Source: Siphonodentalium dalli
Taxonomy: Eukaryota; Mollusca; Scaphopoda; Gadilida; Siphonodentaliidae
NCBI GenBank assembly: GCA_032622095.1
Contig: CP136062.1
Location: 165,500,590 to 165,564,589 of the forward strand
Length of the DNA stretch: 64,000 nucleotides
Reading direction: 5' to 3'
Shown here: positions 1 through 12,088 of the stretch, piece after piece
How the letters are laid out: each line of letters begins with the position of its first letter
Position numbering within the stretch: the stretch's first letter is position 1
The notes under the pieces: generated by a model
What the model saw: the letters and a program-made list of their open reading frames with translations, nothing else
The model's database searches: none
What the model was told of the DNA's origin: nothing
Program-made: the position numbers and the translations under genes

Positions 1-345
1 GTGAGTGTAGTTTGACCAGGTGGTCGTCGCTGTCGTATTGGCGAGTCCGTGCGACGCCCGTGCAGCGCATGCGCAGACGAGATATCGGAAACGGGTGGAG
101 CTATCGACTTGAAATTTGGTATGTGAATGTATCTTGCCCCGGATACGAATTTTATCGGTCGCCGAGCCCGTACGACGCCAGATTCGCGCATGCGCAGACC
201 AGATCTCGGAAACGGGTGGAGCTATCGACTTGAAATTTGGTTTTTGAGTAGCCCGGTCCTTTACGGGATTACATTGAAAAACTAAAATTAATGGATCGAC
301 CAAAGCCATGGGACGAATGCCGCCAGTGGCGGGCTAACCTGCTAG
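1..345 (+). mobile_element. Helitron unit 0, 3' part (type C)
   Basis: The left end is cut by the window. It holds two copies of the roughly 122-bp GCGCATGCGCAG module and an end at CTAG 342-345. It is nearly identical to 12968-13314, the tail of unit 12, so the two units descend from one recent copy. Confidence 0.85.
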
Positions 346-1381
346 TCTATCTATACTATATATTTTGAGACTTCGTATATATATATGTGTGTGTGTACTT
401 CATAGAATCCAAAACGCGTGTACAGATTGAGATCAAATTTGGTATGTAAGTGTAAAATCCCACCGACACCGCCGTAATCGTGTTTTCGAGAAGCTCTGAG
501 CACCCTTTATCCACTCCCAGTCATCGAAATCAGCTCAAACGGCACGGCCGGGGTTAATAACGTCATTATATATATATATGAAGTCAGAGTCTCCAAAGTT
601 ATACCGGAACAAACACGTGTTTACGTCGTCTTGGGGGTCCACGATGGGAGTCTGACTTCAATGCAATGTTATCGCTCGAAACACGTGTTTACTTCGTGTT
701 GAGGTTCACGATGGGAGTCTGACAATTGTTATCGCTCGAAATAGTACATTAGGACGGGAACGGCTGGACAGATTGAGCTCAAACTTCCTATCTAAAGGTA
801 AAATATCACGTACGATGTCGTCCACGCGTTTTCCAGAAGCTCAGAGCACCCGTACTCCACTCCCAGTCATAAAAATCAGCTCAAACGGCACGGCGGGGGT
901 TAATAACGTCATTATATATATATATACGAAGTCAACGTTATTAGCATCTGCATTGAGTGCATTTCCTAGAACGCAACACGTGTTTTACGTCGTCTTGAGG
1001 TTCACGATGGGAGTCATTTCAATGCAATGTTATCGCTCGAAACACGTGTTTACTTCGTGTTGAGGTTCACGATGGGAGTCTGACATTTCAATGCAATGTT
1101 ATTGCTCGAAATATTATGCAGAAAGGCAGATCTCGGAAACGGGTGGAGCTATCGACCTGAAATTTGCTATGTGAATGTATCTTGCGCCGGGTACAAATTT
1201 TATCGGGTCGCCGAGTACGTGCGACGCCAGCTTCGCGCATGCGCAGACCAGATCTCGGAAACGGGTGGAGCTACCGGGTACAAATTTTTCTTATTGAAAC
1301 GCGTGGAGCTAAAAATTATAAAAAAAAATTAAAAAAATGTCATGTTTCGGACAAGCCGCCGGTGGCGGGCTAACCTGCTAG
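346..1381 (+). mobile_element. Helitron unit 1 (type A, 1036 bp)
   Basis: The 5' end is T(CTAT)2ACTATATATT. A (TG)n tract follows at about 400-415. The body has two related halves of about 350 bp (from 421 and from 771), each holding a GATTGAG-TCAAA motif, an AACGTCATTATATATATA tract and CACGTG palindromes (four in the unit). The tail has one and a half GCGCATGCGCAG modules, the hairpin and CTAG 1378-1381. It is nearly identical to unit 8. Confidence 0.88.
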
Positions 1382-2570
1382 TCTATCTATACTATATATT
1401 TTGAGACTTCGTATATATATATGTGTGTGTGTACTTCATAGAATCCAAAACGCGTGTACAGATTGAGATCAAATTTCGTATGTAAGTGTAAAATCCCACC
1501 GACACCGCCGTAATCGTGTTTTCGAGAAGCTCTGAGCACCCTTTATCCACTCCCAGTCATCGAAATCAGCTCAAACGGCACGGCCGGGGTTAATAACGTC
1601 ATTATATATATATATGAAGTCAGAGTCTCCAAAGTTATACCGGAACAAACACGTGTTTACGTCGTCTTGGGGGTCCACGATGGGAGTCTGACTTCAATGC
1701 AATGTTATCGCTCGAAACACGTGTTTACTTCGTGTTGAGGTTCACGATGGGAGTCTGACAATTGTTATCGCTCGAAATAGTACATTAGAACGGGAACGGC
1801 TGGACAGATTGAGCTCAAACTTCCTATCTAAAGGTAAAATATCACGTACGATGTCGTCCACGCGTTTTCCAGAAGCTCCGAGCACCCGTACTCCACTCCC
1901 AGTCATAAAAATCAGCTCAAACGGCACGGCCGGGGTTAATAACGTCATTATATATATATATACGAAGTCAACGTTATTAGCATCTGCATTGAGTGCATTT
2001 CCTAGAACGCAACACGTGTTTTACGTCGTCTTGAGGTTCACGATGGGAGTCATTTCAATGCAATGTTATCGCTCGAAACACGTGTTTACTTCGTGTTGAG
2101 GTTCACGATGGGAGTCTGACATTTCAATGCAATGTTATCGCTCGAAATATTATGCAGAAAGGCAGATCTCGGAAACGGGTGGAGCTATCGACCTGAAATT
2201 TGCTATGTGAATGTATCTTGCACCGGGTACAAATTTTATCGGGTCGCCGAGCCCATGCGACGCCCGTGCAGCGCATGCGCAGACGAGATCTCGGAAACGG
2301 GTGGAGCTATCGACTTGAAATTTGCTATGTGAATGTATCTTGGGCCGGGTACAAATTTGATCGGGTCGCCGAGCCCGTGCGACGCCAGCTTCACGCATGC
2401 GCAGACCAGATCTCGGAAACGGGTGGAGCTACCGGGTACAATTTTTTCTTATTGAAACGCGTGGAGCTAAAAATAAAAAATAAAATATAAACAAATGTCA
2501 CAATTAACTCATTGAAAAACAAAAAATGTCATGTTTCGGACAAGCCGCCGGTGGCGGGCTAACCTGCTAG
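1382..2570 (+). mobile_element. Helitron unit 2 (type B, 1189 bp)
   Basis: It has the same two-half body as type A but one more 122-bp GCGCATGCGCAG module in the tail and an extra CACAATTAACTCATTGAAAA stretch before the hairpin. It closely resembles the array-2 units at 39411, 40603, 41795 and 45432, so the two arrays share a source family. Confidence 0.88.
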
Positions 2571-2596
2571 TCTATACTATATATTTTGAGACTTCG

Positions 2597-2634
<38 letters not shown>

Positions 2635-4150
2635 ATAGAATCCAAAACGCGTATACAGATTGAGCTCAAACTTCCTATGTAAGTGTCAAATCCCACCGAC
2701 ACGACCGTGGTCGTGGTTTAGAAAAGCTCAGAGCACCCGTTCTCCAATCTCAAATCACCGCAAAGGCACGGCGTGGGTTAATCAAGTGATTATTTAATGA
2801 GCGTTTGTTTTTGACGCATCTCTATAAAGAGCGTCTGTTTGCCATTCAACGTTATTTGCATCTGCAGAGAGATATACGGAACATACATTAAATTTAAAAA
2901 AACATTTGTTTCTGACCAACCCTGCGAGCACGGATGGCGCGCTTTGTTTTTACAGTATATAGTTATATACCGAAATCATCCAAGATAATCACGAATATAG
3001 CATCAGATTTCTCCCCAGATATACCGTTATAAAGCTAATGGAATCTGCCAATCTACGGGAAATTCCAGGGAATGCCGATTGAGCTCAAACTTGCTACCCA
3101 CGGGAAGTGTCATATATATGAGTGTGTCCTTTATAGACTCGAACCGATTGAGCTCAAACTTGCTAAATAAGAAAATAGCCCCCAAGCCGTAAATATCAAC
3201 AACAACGATATTACTAAATACACGTTTTCGGCAATGTGAGAGTTTTCGGGGAGCCGTGATGCCAACAACAACGACCCGAAGCCCTGAATGCCAACAACAG
3301 ATTCAATGCAATGTTATCTATTATGCAGAGAGACGACATTACGACGGGTACGGCAGACTCAAAATATTATGCAGACAGATTTCCCGACGGGAAGCGTTTG
3401 TTTTAAATTCAATGCAATGTTATCGTAGAGAGATTTCACGAAACAAAGAATGCGTTGTCTGTCGTTCCTAGGAAGGGGGGATTTCTACGGGTAAATTTTT
3501 CCGCCAGAAACAAAAAAATTAATTAAAACAATTTACAATTTAATTAAAACAATATAAAATTAAAAAAAATTAACAATAAAAAAACAATTCAGAAACAAAA
3601 TATATTAAATTTAAAAAACATTAAATTCATATTCAAAAATAAAAAACAAAAATAAATAAAAACAAAATAATTACAAAAATGTCATGTTTCTGAAACAAAG
3701 CCATGGGACGAATGCCGCCAGAGGCGGGCTAACCTGCTTGATTAAAAGGGCAGAATTAACTCATTGAAAGACAAAAAGTCATGTTTCTGACAAAGCCATG
3801 AGACGAACCACGCCAATTTTATCGGGTCGCCGAGCCCGTGCGACGCCAGCTTCGCGCATGCGCAGACCAGATCTCGGAAACGGGTGGAGCTATCGACTTG
3901 AAATTTGGTTTTTGAATAGCTCGGACAACGTCGGGCTCAACAATTTTTCATCGGGTCAGTTCTTTCCGCCCGATGTACCTTCAATCTTTTAGGGACGGGT
4001 ACCATAATTAACTCGTTGAAAAACCAAATGTTATTTTGTCATGCCTGTACGGGGTTACCTTGAAAAACACAAATAAATAGATCGACCAAAGCTTAATGGA
4101 TCGACCAAAGCCATGGGACCAATCCCGCCAGTGGCGGGCTAATCTGCTAG
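2571..4150 (+). mobile_element. Helitron unit 3 (type C, double 3' end)
   Basis: Type C body: TG tract, TTTGACGCATCTCTATAAAG region, a pair of GATTGAGCTCAAACTT motifs at about 3080-3160, AACAACAACGATATT, then an A-rich tail from about 3500. The first 3' end (hairpin then CTTG at 3737-3740) is mutated from CTAG and is not followed by a new 5' end. The sequence continues 410 bp through a GCGCATGCGCAG module to a second hairpin and CTAG 4147-4150, where unit 4 starts. This reads as terminator bypass. The alternative is two elements fused by deletion. Confidence 0.75.
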
Positions 4151-5182
4151 TCTATACTATATATTTTGAGACTTCGTATATATATATGTGTGTGTGTACT
4201 TCATAGAATCCAAAACGCGTGTACAGATTGAGATCAAATTTGGTATGTAAGTGTAAAATCCCACCGACACCGCCGTAATCGTGTTTTCGAGAAGCTCTGA
4301 GCACCCTTTATCCACTCCCAGTCATCGAAATCAGCTCAAACGGCACGGCCGGGGTTAATAACGTCATTATATATATATATGAAGTCAGAGTCTCCAAAGT
4401 TATACCGGAACAAACACGTGTTTACGTCGTCTTGGGGGTCCACGATGGGAGTCTGACTTCAATGCAATGTTATCGCTCGAAACACGTGTTTACTTCGTGT
4501 TGAGGTTCACGATGGGAGTCTGACAATTGTTATCGCTCGAAATAGTACATTAGGACGGGAACGGCTGGACAGATTGAGCTCAAACTTCCTATCTAAAGGT
4601 AAAATACCACGTACGATGTCGTCCACGCGTTTTCCAGAAGCTCAGAGTACCCGTACTCCACTCCCAGTCATAAAAATCAGCTCAAACGGCACGGCGGGGG
4701 TTAATAACGTCATTATATATATATATACGAAGTCAACGTTATTAGCATCTGCATTGAGTGCATTTCCTAGAACGCAACACGTGTTTTACGTCGTCTTGAG
4801 GTTAACGATGGGAGTCATTTCAATGCAATGTTATCGCTCGAAACACGTGTTTACTTCGTGTTGAGGTTCACGATGGGAGTCTGACATTTCAATGCAATGT
4901 TATTGCTCGAAATATTATGCAGAAAGGCAGATCTCGGAAACGGGTGGAGCTATCGACCTGAAATTTGCTATGTGAATGTATCTTGCGCCGGGTACAAATT
5001 TTATCGGGTCGCCGAGTACGTGCGACGCCAGCTTCGCGCATGCGCAGACCAGATCTCGGAAACGGGTGGAGCTACCGGGTACAAATTTTTCTTATTGAAA
5101 CGCGTGGAGCTAAAAATTATAAAAAAAAATTAAAAAAATGTCATGTTTCGGACAAGCCGCCGGTGGCGGGCTAACCTGCTAG
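4151..5182 (+). mobile_element. Helitron unit 4 (type A, 1032 bp)
   Basis: The 5' end has n=1 of CTAT. Diagnostic variants (ACCACGTACG, CAGAGTACCC, GGTTAACGATGG) are shared with units 5 and 7 and set them apart from units 1, 8 and 10. Near-identity with the adjacent unit 5 points to recent tandem duplication. Confidence 0.88.
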
Positions 5183-6214
5183 TCTATACTATATATTTTG
5201 AGACTTCGTATATATATATGTGTGTGTGTACTTCATAGAATCCAAAACGCGTGTACAGATTGAGATCAAATTTGGTATGTAAGTGTAAAATCCCACCGAC
5301 ACCGCCGTAATCGTGTTTTCGAGAAGCTCTGAGCACCCTTTATCCACTCCCAGTCATCGAAATCAGCTCAAACGGCACGGCCGGGGTTAATAACGTCATT
5401 ATATATATATATGAAGTCAGAGTCTCCAAAGTTATACCGGAACAAACACGTGTTTACGTCGTCTTGGGGGTCCACGATGGGAGTCTGACTTCAATGCAAT
5501 GTTATCGCTCGAAACACGTGTTTACTTCGTGTTGAGGTTCACGATGGGAGTCTGACAATTGTTATCGCTCGAAATAGTACATTAGGACGGGAACGGCTGG
5601 ACAGATTGAGCTCAAACTTCCTATCTAAAGGTAAAATACCACGTACGATGTCGTCCACGCGTTTTCCAGAAGCTCAGAGTACCCGTACTCCACTCCCAGT
5701 CATAAAAATCAGCTCAAACGGCACGGCGGGGGTTAATAACGTCATTATATATATATATACGAAGTCAACGTTATTAGCATCTGCATTGAGTGCATTTCCT
5801 AGAACGCAACACGTGTTTTACGTCGTCTTGAGGTTAACGATGGGAGTCATTTCAATGCAATGTTATCGCTCGAAACACGTGTTTACTTCGTGTTGAGGTT
5901 CACGATGGGAGTCTGACATTTCAATGCAATGTTATTGCTCGAAATATTATGCAGAAAGGCAGATCTCGGAAACGGGTGGAGCTATCGACCTGAAATTTGC
6001 TATGTGAATGTATCTTGCGCCGGGTACAAATTTTATCGGGTCGCCGAGTACGTGCGACGCCAGCTTCGCGCATGCGCAGACCAGATCTCGGAAACGGGTG
6101 GAGCTACCGGGTACAAATTTTTCTTATTGAAACGCGTGGAGCTAAAAATTATAAAAAAAAATTAAAAAAATGTCATGTTTCGGACAAGCCGCCGGTGGCG
6201 GGCTAACCTGCTAG
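5183..6214 (+). mobile_element. Helitron unit 5 (type A, 1032 bp)
   Basis: By eye the same as unit 4 in length and in every diagnostic variant. Its end CTAG 6211-6214 is followed by a next unit that begins TACTATATATT, that is with no CTAT repeat and no terminal TC. Confidence 0.88.
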
Positions 6215-7350
6215 TACTATATATTTTGAGACTTCGTATATATATATGTGTGTACTTCATAGAATCCAAAACGACTGATCCGACCGAGCTCAAATTTCGT
6301 ATGTAAGTGTAAAATCCCACCGACACCGCCGTAGTCGCAGTTTAGAAAAGCTCAGAGCACCCGTTCTCCACTCCCATTCATCAAAATCAGCTCAAACGGT
6401 ACGGCCGGGGTTAATAACGTCATTATATATATATATGAAGTCAGAGTCTCCAGAGTTATACCGGAACAAACACGTGTTTACGTCGTCTTGGGGGTCCACG
6501 ATGGGAGTCTGACTTCAATGCAATGTTATCGCTCGAAACACGTGTTTACTTCGTGTTGAGGTTCACGATGGGAGTCTGACAATTGTTATCGCTCGAAATA
6601 GTACAACGGCTGGACAGATTGAGCTCAAACTTCCCATCTAGAGGTAAAATCGCACGTACGATGTCGTCCACGCGTTTTCCAGAAGCTCCGAGCACCCGTA
6701 CTCCACTCCCAGTCATTAAAATCAGCTCAAACGGCACGGCCGGGGTTAATAACGTCATTATATATATATATGAAGTCAGAGTCTCCAGAGTTATACGGGA
6801 ACAAACACGTGTTTACGTCGTCTTGGGGGTCCACGATGGGAGTCTGACTTCAATGCAATGTTATCGCTCGAAACACGTGTTTACTTCGTGTTGAGGTTCA
6901 CGATGGGAGTCTGACAATTGTTATCGCTCGAAATAGTACATTAGGACGGGTACGAAATGCATTTATCTCGATTAAAAAGGCAGATCTCGGAAACGGGTGG
7001 AGCTATCGACTTGAAAATTGCAATGTGAATGTATCTTGCGCCGGGTACAAATTTTATCGGGTCGGCGAGCCCATGCGACGCCCGTGCAGCGCATGCGCAG
7101 ACGAGATATCGGAAACGGGTGGAGCTATCGACTTGAAATTTGCTATGTGAATGTATCTTGGGCCGGGTACAAATTTGATCGGGTCGCCGAGCCCGTGCGA
7201 AGCCAGCTTCGCGCATGCGCAGACCAGATCTCGGAAACGGGTGGAGCTACCGGGTACAATTTTTTCTTATTGAAACGCGTGGAGCTAAAAATTAAAAAAA
7301 AATATAAACAATGTTTCGGACAAGCCGCCGGTGGCGGGCTACCCTGCTAG
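6215..7350 (+). mobile_element. Helitron unit 6 (type B variant, 1136 bp)
   Basis: It starts TACTATATATT. It carries private changes: a shortened (TG)n, GAATCCAAAACGACTGATCC near the 5' end, a GAAGTCAGAG repeat in its second half where other units have GAAGTCAACG, and a GATTAAAAAGG segment at about 6970. It is the most diverged unit of the A/B group and ends at CTAG 7347-7350. Confidence 0.85.
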
Positions 7351-8382
7351 TCTATACTATATATTTTGAGACTTCGTATATATATATGTGTGTGTGTACT
7401 TCATAGAATCCAAAACGCGTGTACAGATTGAGATCAAATTTGGTATGTAAGTGTAAAATCCCACCGACACCGCCGTAATCGTGTTTTCGAGAAGCTCTGA
7501 GCACCCTTTATCCACTCCCAGTCATCGAAATCAGCTCAAACGGCACGGCCGGGGTTAATAACGTCATTATATATATATATGAAGTCAGAGTCTCCAAAGT
7601 TATACCGGAACAAACACGTGTTTACGTCGTCTTGGGGGTCCACGATGGGAGTCTGACTTCAATGCAATGTTATCGCTCGAAACACGTGTTTACTTCGTGT
7701 TGAGGTTCACGATGGGAGTCTGACAATTGTTATCGCTCGAAATAGTACATTAGGACGGGAACGGCTGGACAGATTGAGCTCAAACTTCCTATCTAAAGGT
7801 AAAATACCACGTACGATGTCGTCCACGCGTTTTCCAGAAGCTCAGAGTACCCGTACTCCACTCCCAGTCATAAAAATCAGCTCAAACGGCACGGCGGGGG
7901 TTAATAACGTCATTATATATATATATACGAAGTCAACGTTATTAGCATCTGCATTGAGTGCATTTCCTAGAACGCAACACGTGTTTTACGTCGTCTTGAG
8001 GTTAACGATGGGAGTCATTTCAATGCAATGTTATCGCTCGAAACACGTGTTTACTTCGTGTTGAGGTTCACGATGGGAGTCTGACATTTCAATGCAATGT
8101 TATTGCTCGAAATATTATGCAGAAAGGCAGATCTCGGAAACGGGTGGAGCTATCGACCTGAAATTTGCTATGTGAATGTATCTTGCGCCGGGTACAAATT
8201 TTATCGGGTCGCCGAGTACGTGCGACGCCAGCTTCGCGCATGCGCAGACCAGATCTCGGAAACGGGTGGAGCTACCGGGTACAAATTTTTCTTATTGAAA
8301 CGCGTGGAGCTAAAAATTATAAAAAAAAATTAAAAAAATGTCATGTTTCGGACAAGCCGCCGGTGGCGGGCTAACCTGCTAG
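7351..8382 (+). mobile_element. Helitron unit 7 (type A, 1032 bp)
   Basis: It shares all the diagnostic variants of units 4 and 5 although unit 6 lies between. This suggests multi-unit duplication or gene conversion rather than simple one-by-one growth. Confidence 0.88.
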
Positions 8383-9418
8383 TCTATCTATACTATATAT
8401 TTTGAGACTTCGTATATATATATGTGTGTGTGTACTTCATAGAATCCAAAACGCGTGTACAGATTGAGATCAAATTTGGTATGTAAGTGTAAAATCCCAC
8501 CGACACCGCCGTAATCGTGTTTTCGAGAAGCTCTGAGCACCCTTTATCCACTCCCAGTCATCGAAATCAGCTCAAACGGCACGGCCGGGGTTAATAACGT
8601 CATTATATATATATATGAATTCAGAGTCTCCAAAGTTATACCGGAACAAACACGTGTTTACGTCGTCTTGGGGGTCCACGATGGGAGTCTGACTTCAATG
8701 CAATGTTATCGCTCGAAACACGTGTTTACTTCGTGTTGAGGTTCACGATGGGAGTCTGACAATTGTTATCGCTCGAAATAGTACATTAGGACGGGAACGG
8801 CTGGACAGATTGAGCTCAAACTTCCTATCTAAAGGTAAAATATCACGTACGATGTCGTCCACGCGTTTTCCAGAAGCTCAGAGCACCCGTACTCCACTCC
8901 CAGTCATAAAAATCAGCTCAAACGGCACGGCGGGGGTTAATAACGTCATTATATATATATATACGAAGTCAACGTTATTAGCATCTGCATTGAGTGCATT
9001 TCCTAGAACGCAACACGTGTTTTACGTCGTCTTGAGGTTCACGATGGGAGTCATTTCAATGCAATGTTATCGCTCGAAACACGTGTTTACTTCGTGTTGA
9101 GGTTCACGATGGGAGTCTGACATTTCAATGCAATGTTATTGCTCGAAATATTATGCAGAAAGGCAGATCTCGGAAACGGGTGGAGCTATCGACCTGAAAT
9201 TTGCTATGTGAATGTATCTTGCGCCGGGTACAAATTTTATCGGGTCGCCGAGTACGTGCGACGCCAGCTTCGCGCATGCGCAGACCAGATCTCGGAAACG
9301 GGTGGAGCTACCGGGTACAAATTTTTCTTATTGAAACGCGTGGAGCTAAAAATTATAAAAAAAAATTAAAAAAATGTCATGTTTCGGACAAGCCGCCGGT
9401 GGCGGGCTAACCTGCTAG
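8383..9418 (+). mobile_element. Helitron unit 8 (type A, 1036 bp)
   Basis: The 5' end has n=2 of CTAT, as in unit 1, and the body matches unit 1 except for a GAATTC/GAAGTC change near 8617. It ends at CTAG 9415-9418, followed by TACTATATATT. Confidence 0.88.
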
Positions 9419-10514
9419 TACTATATATTTTGAGACTTCGTATATATGTGTGTGTGTGTGTGTGTGTACTTCATAGAATCCAAAACGCGTGTAAAGATTG
9501 AGCTCAAACTTCCTATGTAAGTGTCAAATCACACCGACACGACCGTGGTCGTGGTTTAGAGAAGCTCAGAGCACCCGTTCTCCAATCTCAAATCACCACA
9601 AAGGCACGGCGGGGGTTAATCAAGTGATTATTTAATGAGCGTTTATTTTTGACGCATCTCTATAAAGAGCGTCTGTTTCCCATTCAACGTTATTCGCATC
9701 TGCAGAGTTATACGGGAACGCAAACGTTATCGCTCGAAATTTATTCCCTGCGAGCACGGATGGCGCGCTTTGTTTTTACAGTATATACCTTCGATATATA
9801 CCGAAATCATCCCAGATAATCACGAATATAGCATCAGATTTCTCCCCAGATATACCGTTATAAAGCTACTGGAATCTGCCAATCTACGGGAAATTCCAGG
9901 GAATGCCGATTGAGCTCAAACTTGCTACCTACGGGAAGTGTCATATATATGAGTGTGTCCTTTATAGACTCTAACCGATTGAGCTCAAACTTGCTAAATA
10001 AGAAATTAGCCCCCAAGCCGTAAATATCAACAACAACGATATTACTAAATACACGTTTTCGGCAATGTGAGAGTTTTCGGGGAGCCGTGATGCCAACAAG
10101 TAAATCTGTCTTCGGGTCGTTGTTGTTGCCAACAACAACGACCCGAAGACAGATTTCTCGACGGGAAGCGTTTGTTTTAAATTCAATGCAATGTTATCGT
10201 AGAGAGCTTTCACGAAACAAAGAATGCGTTGTCTGTCGTTCCTAGGAAGGGGGGATTTCTACGTGTAAATTTTTCCGCCAGAAACAAAAAAATTAATTAA
10301 AACAATTTACAATTTAATTAAAACAATTTAAAATTAAAAAAAATTAACAATAAAAAAACAATTCAGAAACAAAATATATTAAATTTAAAAAACATTAAAT
10401 TCATATTCAAAAATAAAAAACAAAAATAAATAAAAACAAAATAATTACAAAAATGTCATGTTTCTGAAACAAAGCCATGGGACGAATGCCGCCAGTGGCG
10501 GGCTAACCTGCTAG
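9419..10514 (+). mobile_element. Helitron unit 9 (type C, 1096 bp)
   Basis: Type C body with an A-rich tail (about 10283-10452). It carries a perfect 55-bp palindrome at 10102-10156 that is absent from the type C units at 2571 and 46620. It is nearly identical to unit 13 (13315-14414). Confidence 0.86.
10102..10156. repeat. Perfect 55-bp palindrome inside unit 9
   Basis: The 27-nt arm 10102-10128 is the exact reverse complement of 10130-10156, with a single C between them. Unit i (about 47285-47325) has only the right arm, so the left arm is a derived inverted duplication. The second copy is at 14002-14056. Confidence 0.9.
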
Positions 10515-11546
10515 TCTATACTATATATTTTGAGACTTCGTATATATATATGTGTGTGTGTACTTCATAGAATCCAAAACGCGTGTACAGATTGAGATCA
10601 AATTTTGTATGTAAGTGTAAAATCCCACCGACACCGCCGTAATCGTGTTTTCGAGAAGCTCTGAGCACCCTTTATCCACTCCCAGTCATCGAAATCAGCT
10701 CAAACGGCACGGCCGGGGTTAATAACGTCATTATATATATATATGAAGTCAGAGTCTCCAAAGTTATACCGGAACAAACACGTGTTTACGTCGTCTTGGG
10801 GGTCCACGATGGGAGTCTGACTTCAATGCAATGTTATCGCTCGAAACACGTGTTTACTTCGTGTTGAGGTTCACGATGGGAGTCTGACAATTGTTATCGC
10901 TCGAAATAGTACATTAGGACGGGAACGGCTGGACAGATTGAGCTCAAACTTCCTATCTAAAGGTAAAATACCACGTACGATGTCGTCCACGCGTTTTCCA
11001 GAAGCTCAGAGCACCCGTACTCCACTCCCAGTCATAAAAATCAGCTCAAACGGCACGGCCGGGGTTAATAACGTCATTATATATATATATACGAAGTCAA
11101 CGTTATTAGCATCGGCATTGAGTGCATTTCCTAGAACGCAACACGTGTTTTACGTCGTCTTGAGGTTCACGATGGGAGTCATTTCAATGCAATGTTATCG
11201 CTCGAAACACGTGTTTACTTCGTGTTGAGGTTCACGATGGGAGTCTGACATTTCAATGCAATGTTATCGCTCGAAATATTATGCAGAAAGGCAGATCTCG
11301 GAAACGGGTGGAGCTATCGACCTGAAATTTGCTATGTGAATGTATCTTGCGCCGGGTACAAATTTTATCGGGTCGCCGAGTACGTGCGACGCCAGCTTCG
11401 CGCATGCGCAGACCAGATCTCGGAAACGGGTGGAGCTACCGGGTACAAATTTTGCTTATTGAAACGCGTGGAGCTAAAAATTAAAAAAAAAAATTAAAAA
11501 AATGTCATGTTTCGGACAAGCCGCCGGTGGCGGGCTAACCTGCTAG
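10515..11546 (+). mobile_element. Helitron unit 10 (type A, 1032 bp)
   Basis: A mosaic of type A variants: ACCACGTACG as in unit 4, CAGAGCACCC as in unit 1, GGCACGGCCGGGG as in type B. This fits recombination among units. It ends at CTAG 11543-11546. Confidence 0.87.
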
Positions 11547-11990
11547 TACTATATATTTTGAGACTTCGTATATATATATGTGTGTGTATGTATGTAATTC
11601 ATAGACTCGAACCGATTGAGCTCTAACTTGCTAAATAAGAAAATAGCCCCCCAAGCCGTAAATATCAACAACAACGATATTACTAAATACACGTTTTCGG
11701 CAATGTGAGAGTTTTCGTATGCAGACAGATTTCCCGACGGGAAGCGTTTGTTTTAAATTCAATGCAATGTTATCGTAGAGAGATTTCACGAAACAAAGAA
11801 TGCGTTGTCTGTCGTTCCTAGGAAGGGGGGATTTCTACGGGTAATTTTTTCCGCCAGAAACAAAAAAATTAATTAAAACAATTTACAATTTAATTAAAAC
11901 AATTTAAAATTAAAAAAAATTAACAATAAAAAAACAATTCAGAAACAAAATATATTAAATTTAAAAAACATTAAATTCATATTCAAATAT
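11547..11990 (+). mobile_element. Helitron unit 11, truncated type C
   Basis: It starts TACTATATATT, has lost most of the type C 5' half, and keeps the GATTGAGCTC motif, the AACAACAACG region and the A-rich tail. It matches unit 14 up to ATGTCAT at 11984-11990, then switches abruptly to Penelope-like coding sequence. The hairpin and CTAG are missing. Confidence 0.8.
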
Positions 11991-12088
11991 GTCATCAATA
12001 CAGTTCACCACGGAGAAAGATCATGAACAGATACCATTTCTTGATGTCCTTGTATTGATAAAAGAACAAAAAAATCCAAACAGATATA
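11991..12088 (+). pseudogene. Penelope-like element ORF, upstream fragment
   Basis: The frame beginning at 11989 reads IQFTTEKDHEQIPFLDVLV, the conserved segment of the Penelope-like (PLE) reverse transcriptase that precedes the HP-box region; in PLEs it resembles IQFT-E---LPFLDV. Everything 5' of this is missing, and the fragment starts directly at a Helitron tail. At A12088 it is interrupted by a Helitron block, and the next residues of the protein continue at T16921 in the same codon. It is non-functional, as it is 5' truncated and interrupted. Confidence 0.8.

Larger units (their letters stand above)
1..11990 (+). mobile_element. Helitron head-to-tail array 1
   Basis: Twelve consecutive non-autonomous Helitron units, all on the + strand, with no host DNA between them. 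Each internal junction is a 3' terminus (hairpin CCGCC-NNN-GGCGG, about ten bases, then CTAG) fused to the next 5' terminus T(CTAT)nACTATATATTTTGAG. CTAG ends lie at 345, 1381, 2570, 4150, 5182, 6214, 7350, 8382, 9418, 10514 and 11546. TC at the 5' end, CTRR at the 3' end, a subterminal hairpin, A|T insertion and no terminal inverted repeats are the established Helitron signature. No Rep/helicase ORF is present. The short ORFs inside are frame accidents repeated from unit to unit. The array enters from outside the window on the left and stops at a Penelope-like fragment on the right. Confidence 0.88.

Noticed and set aside
346-9418. Direct repeats of 1 kb as possible LTRs
   Set aside because: Units touch end to end, have no TG...CA ends, no primer-binding site and no internal coding region. 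The Helitron end signature explains them fully.
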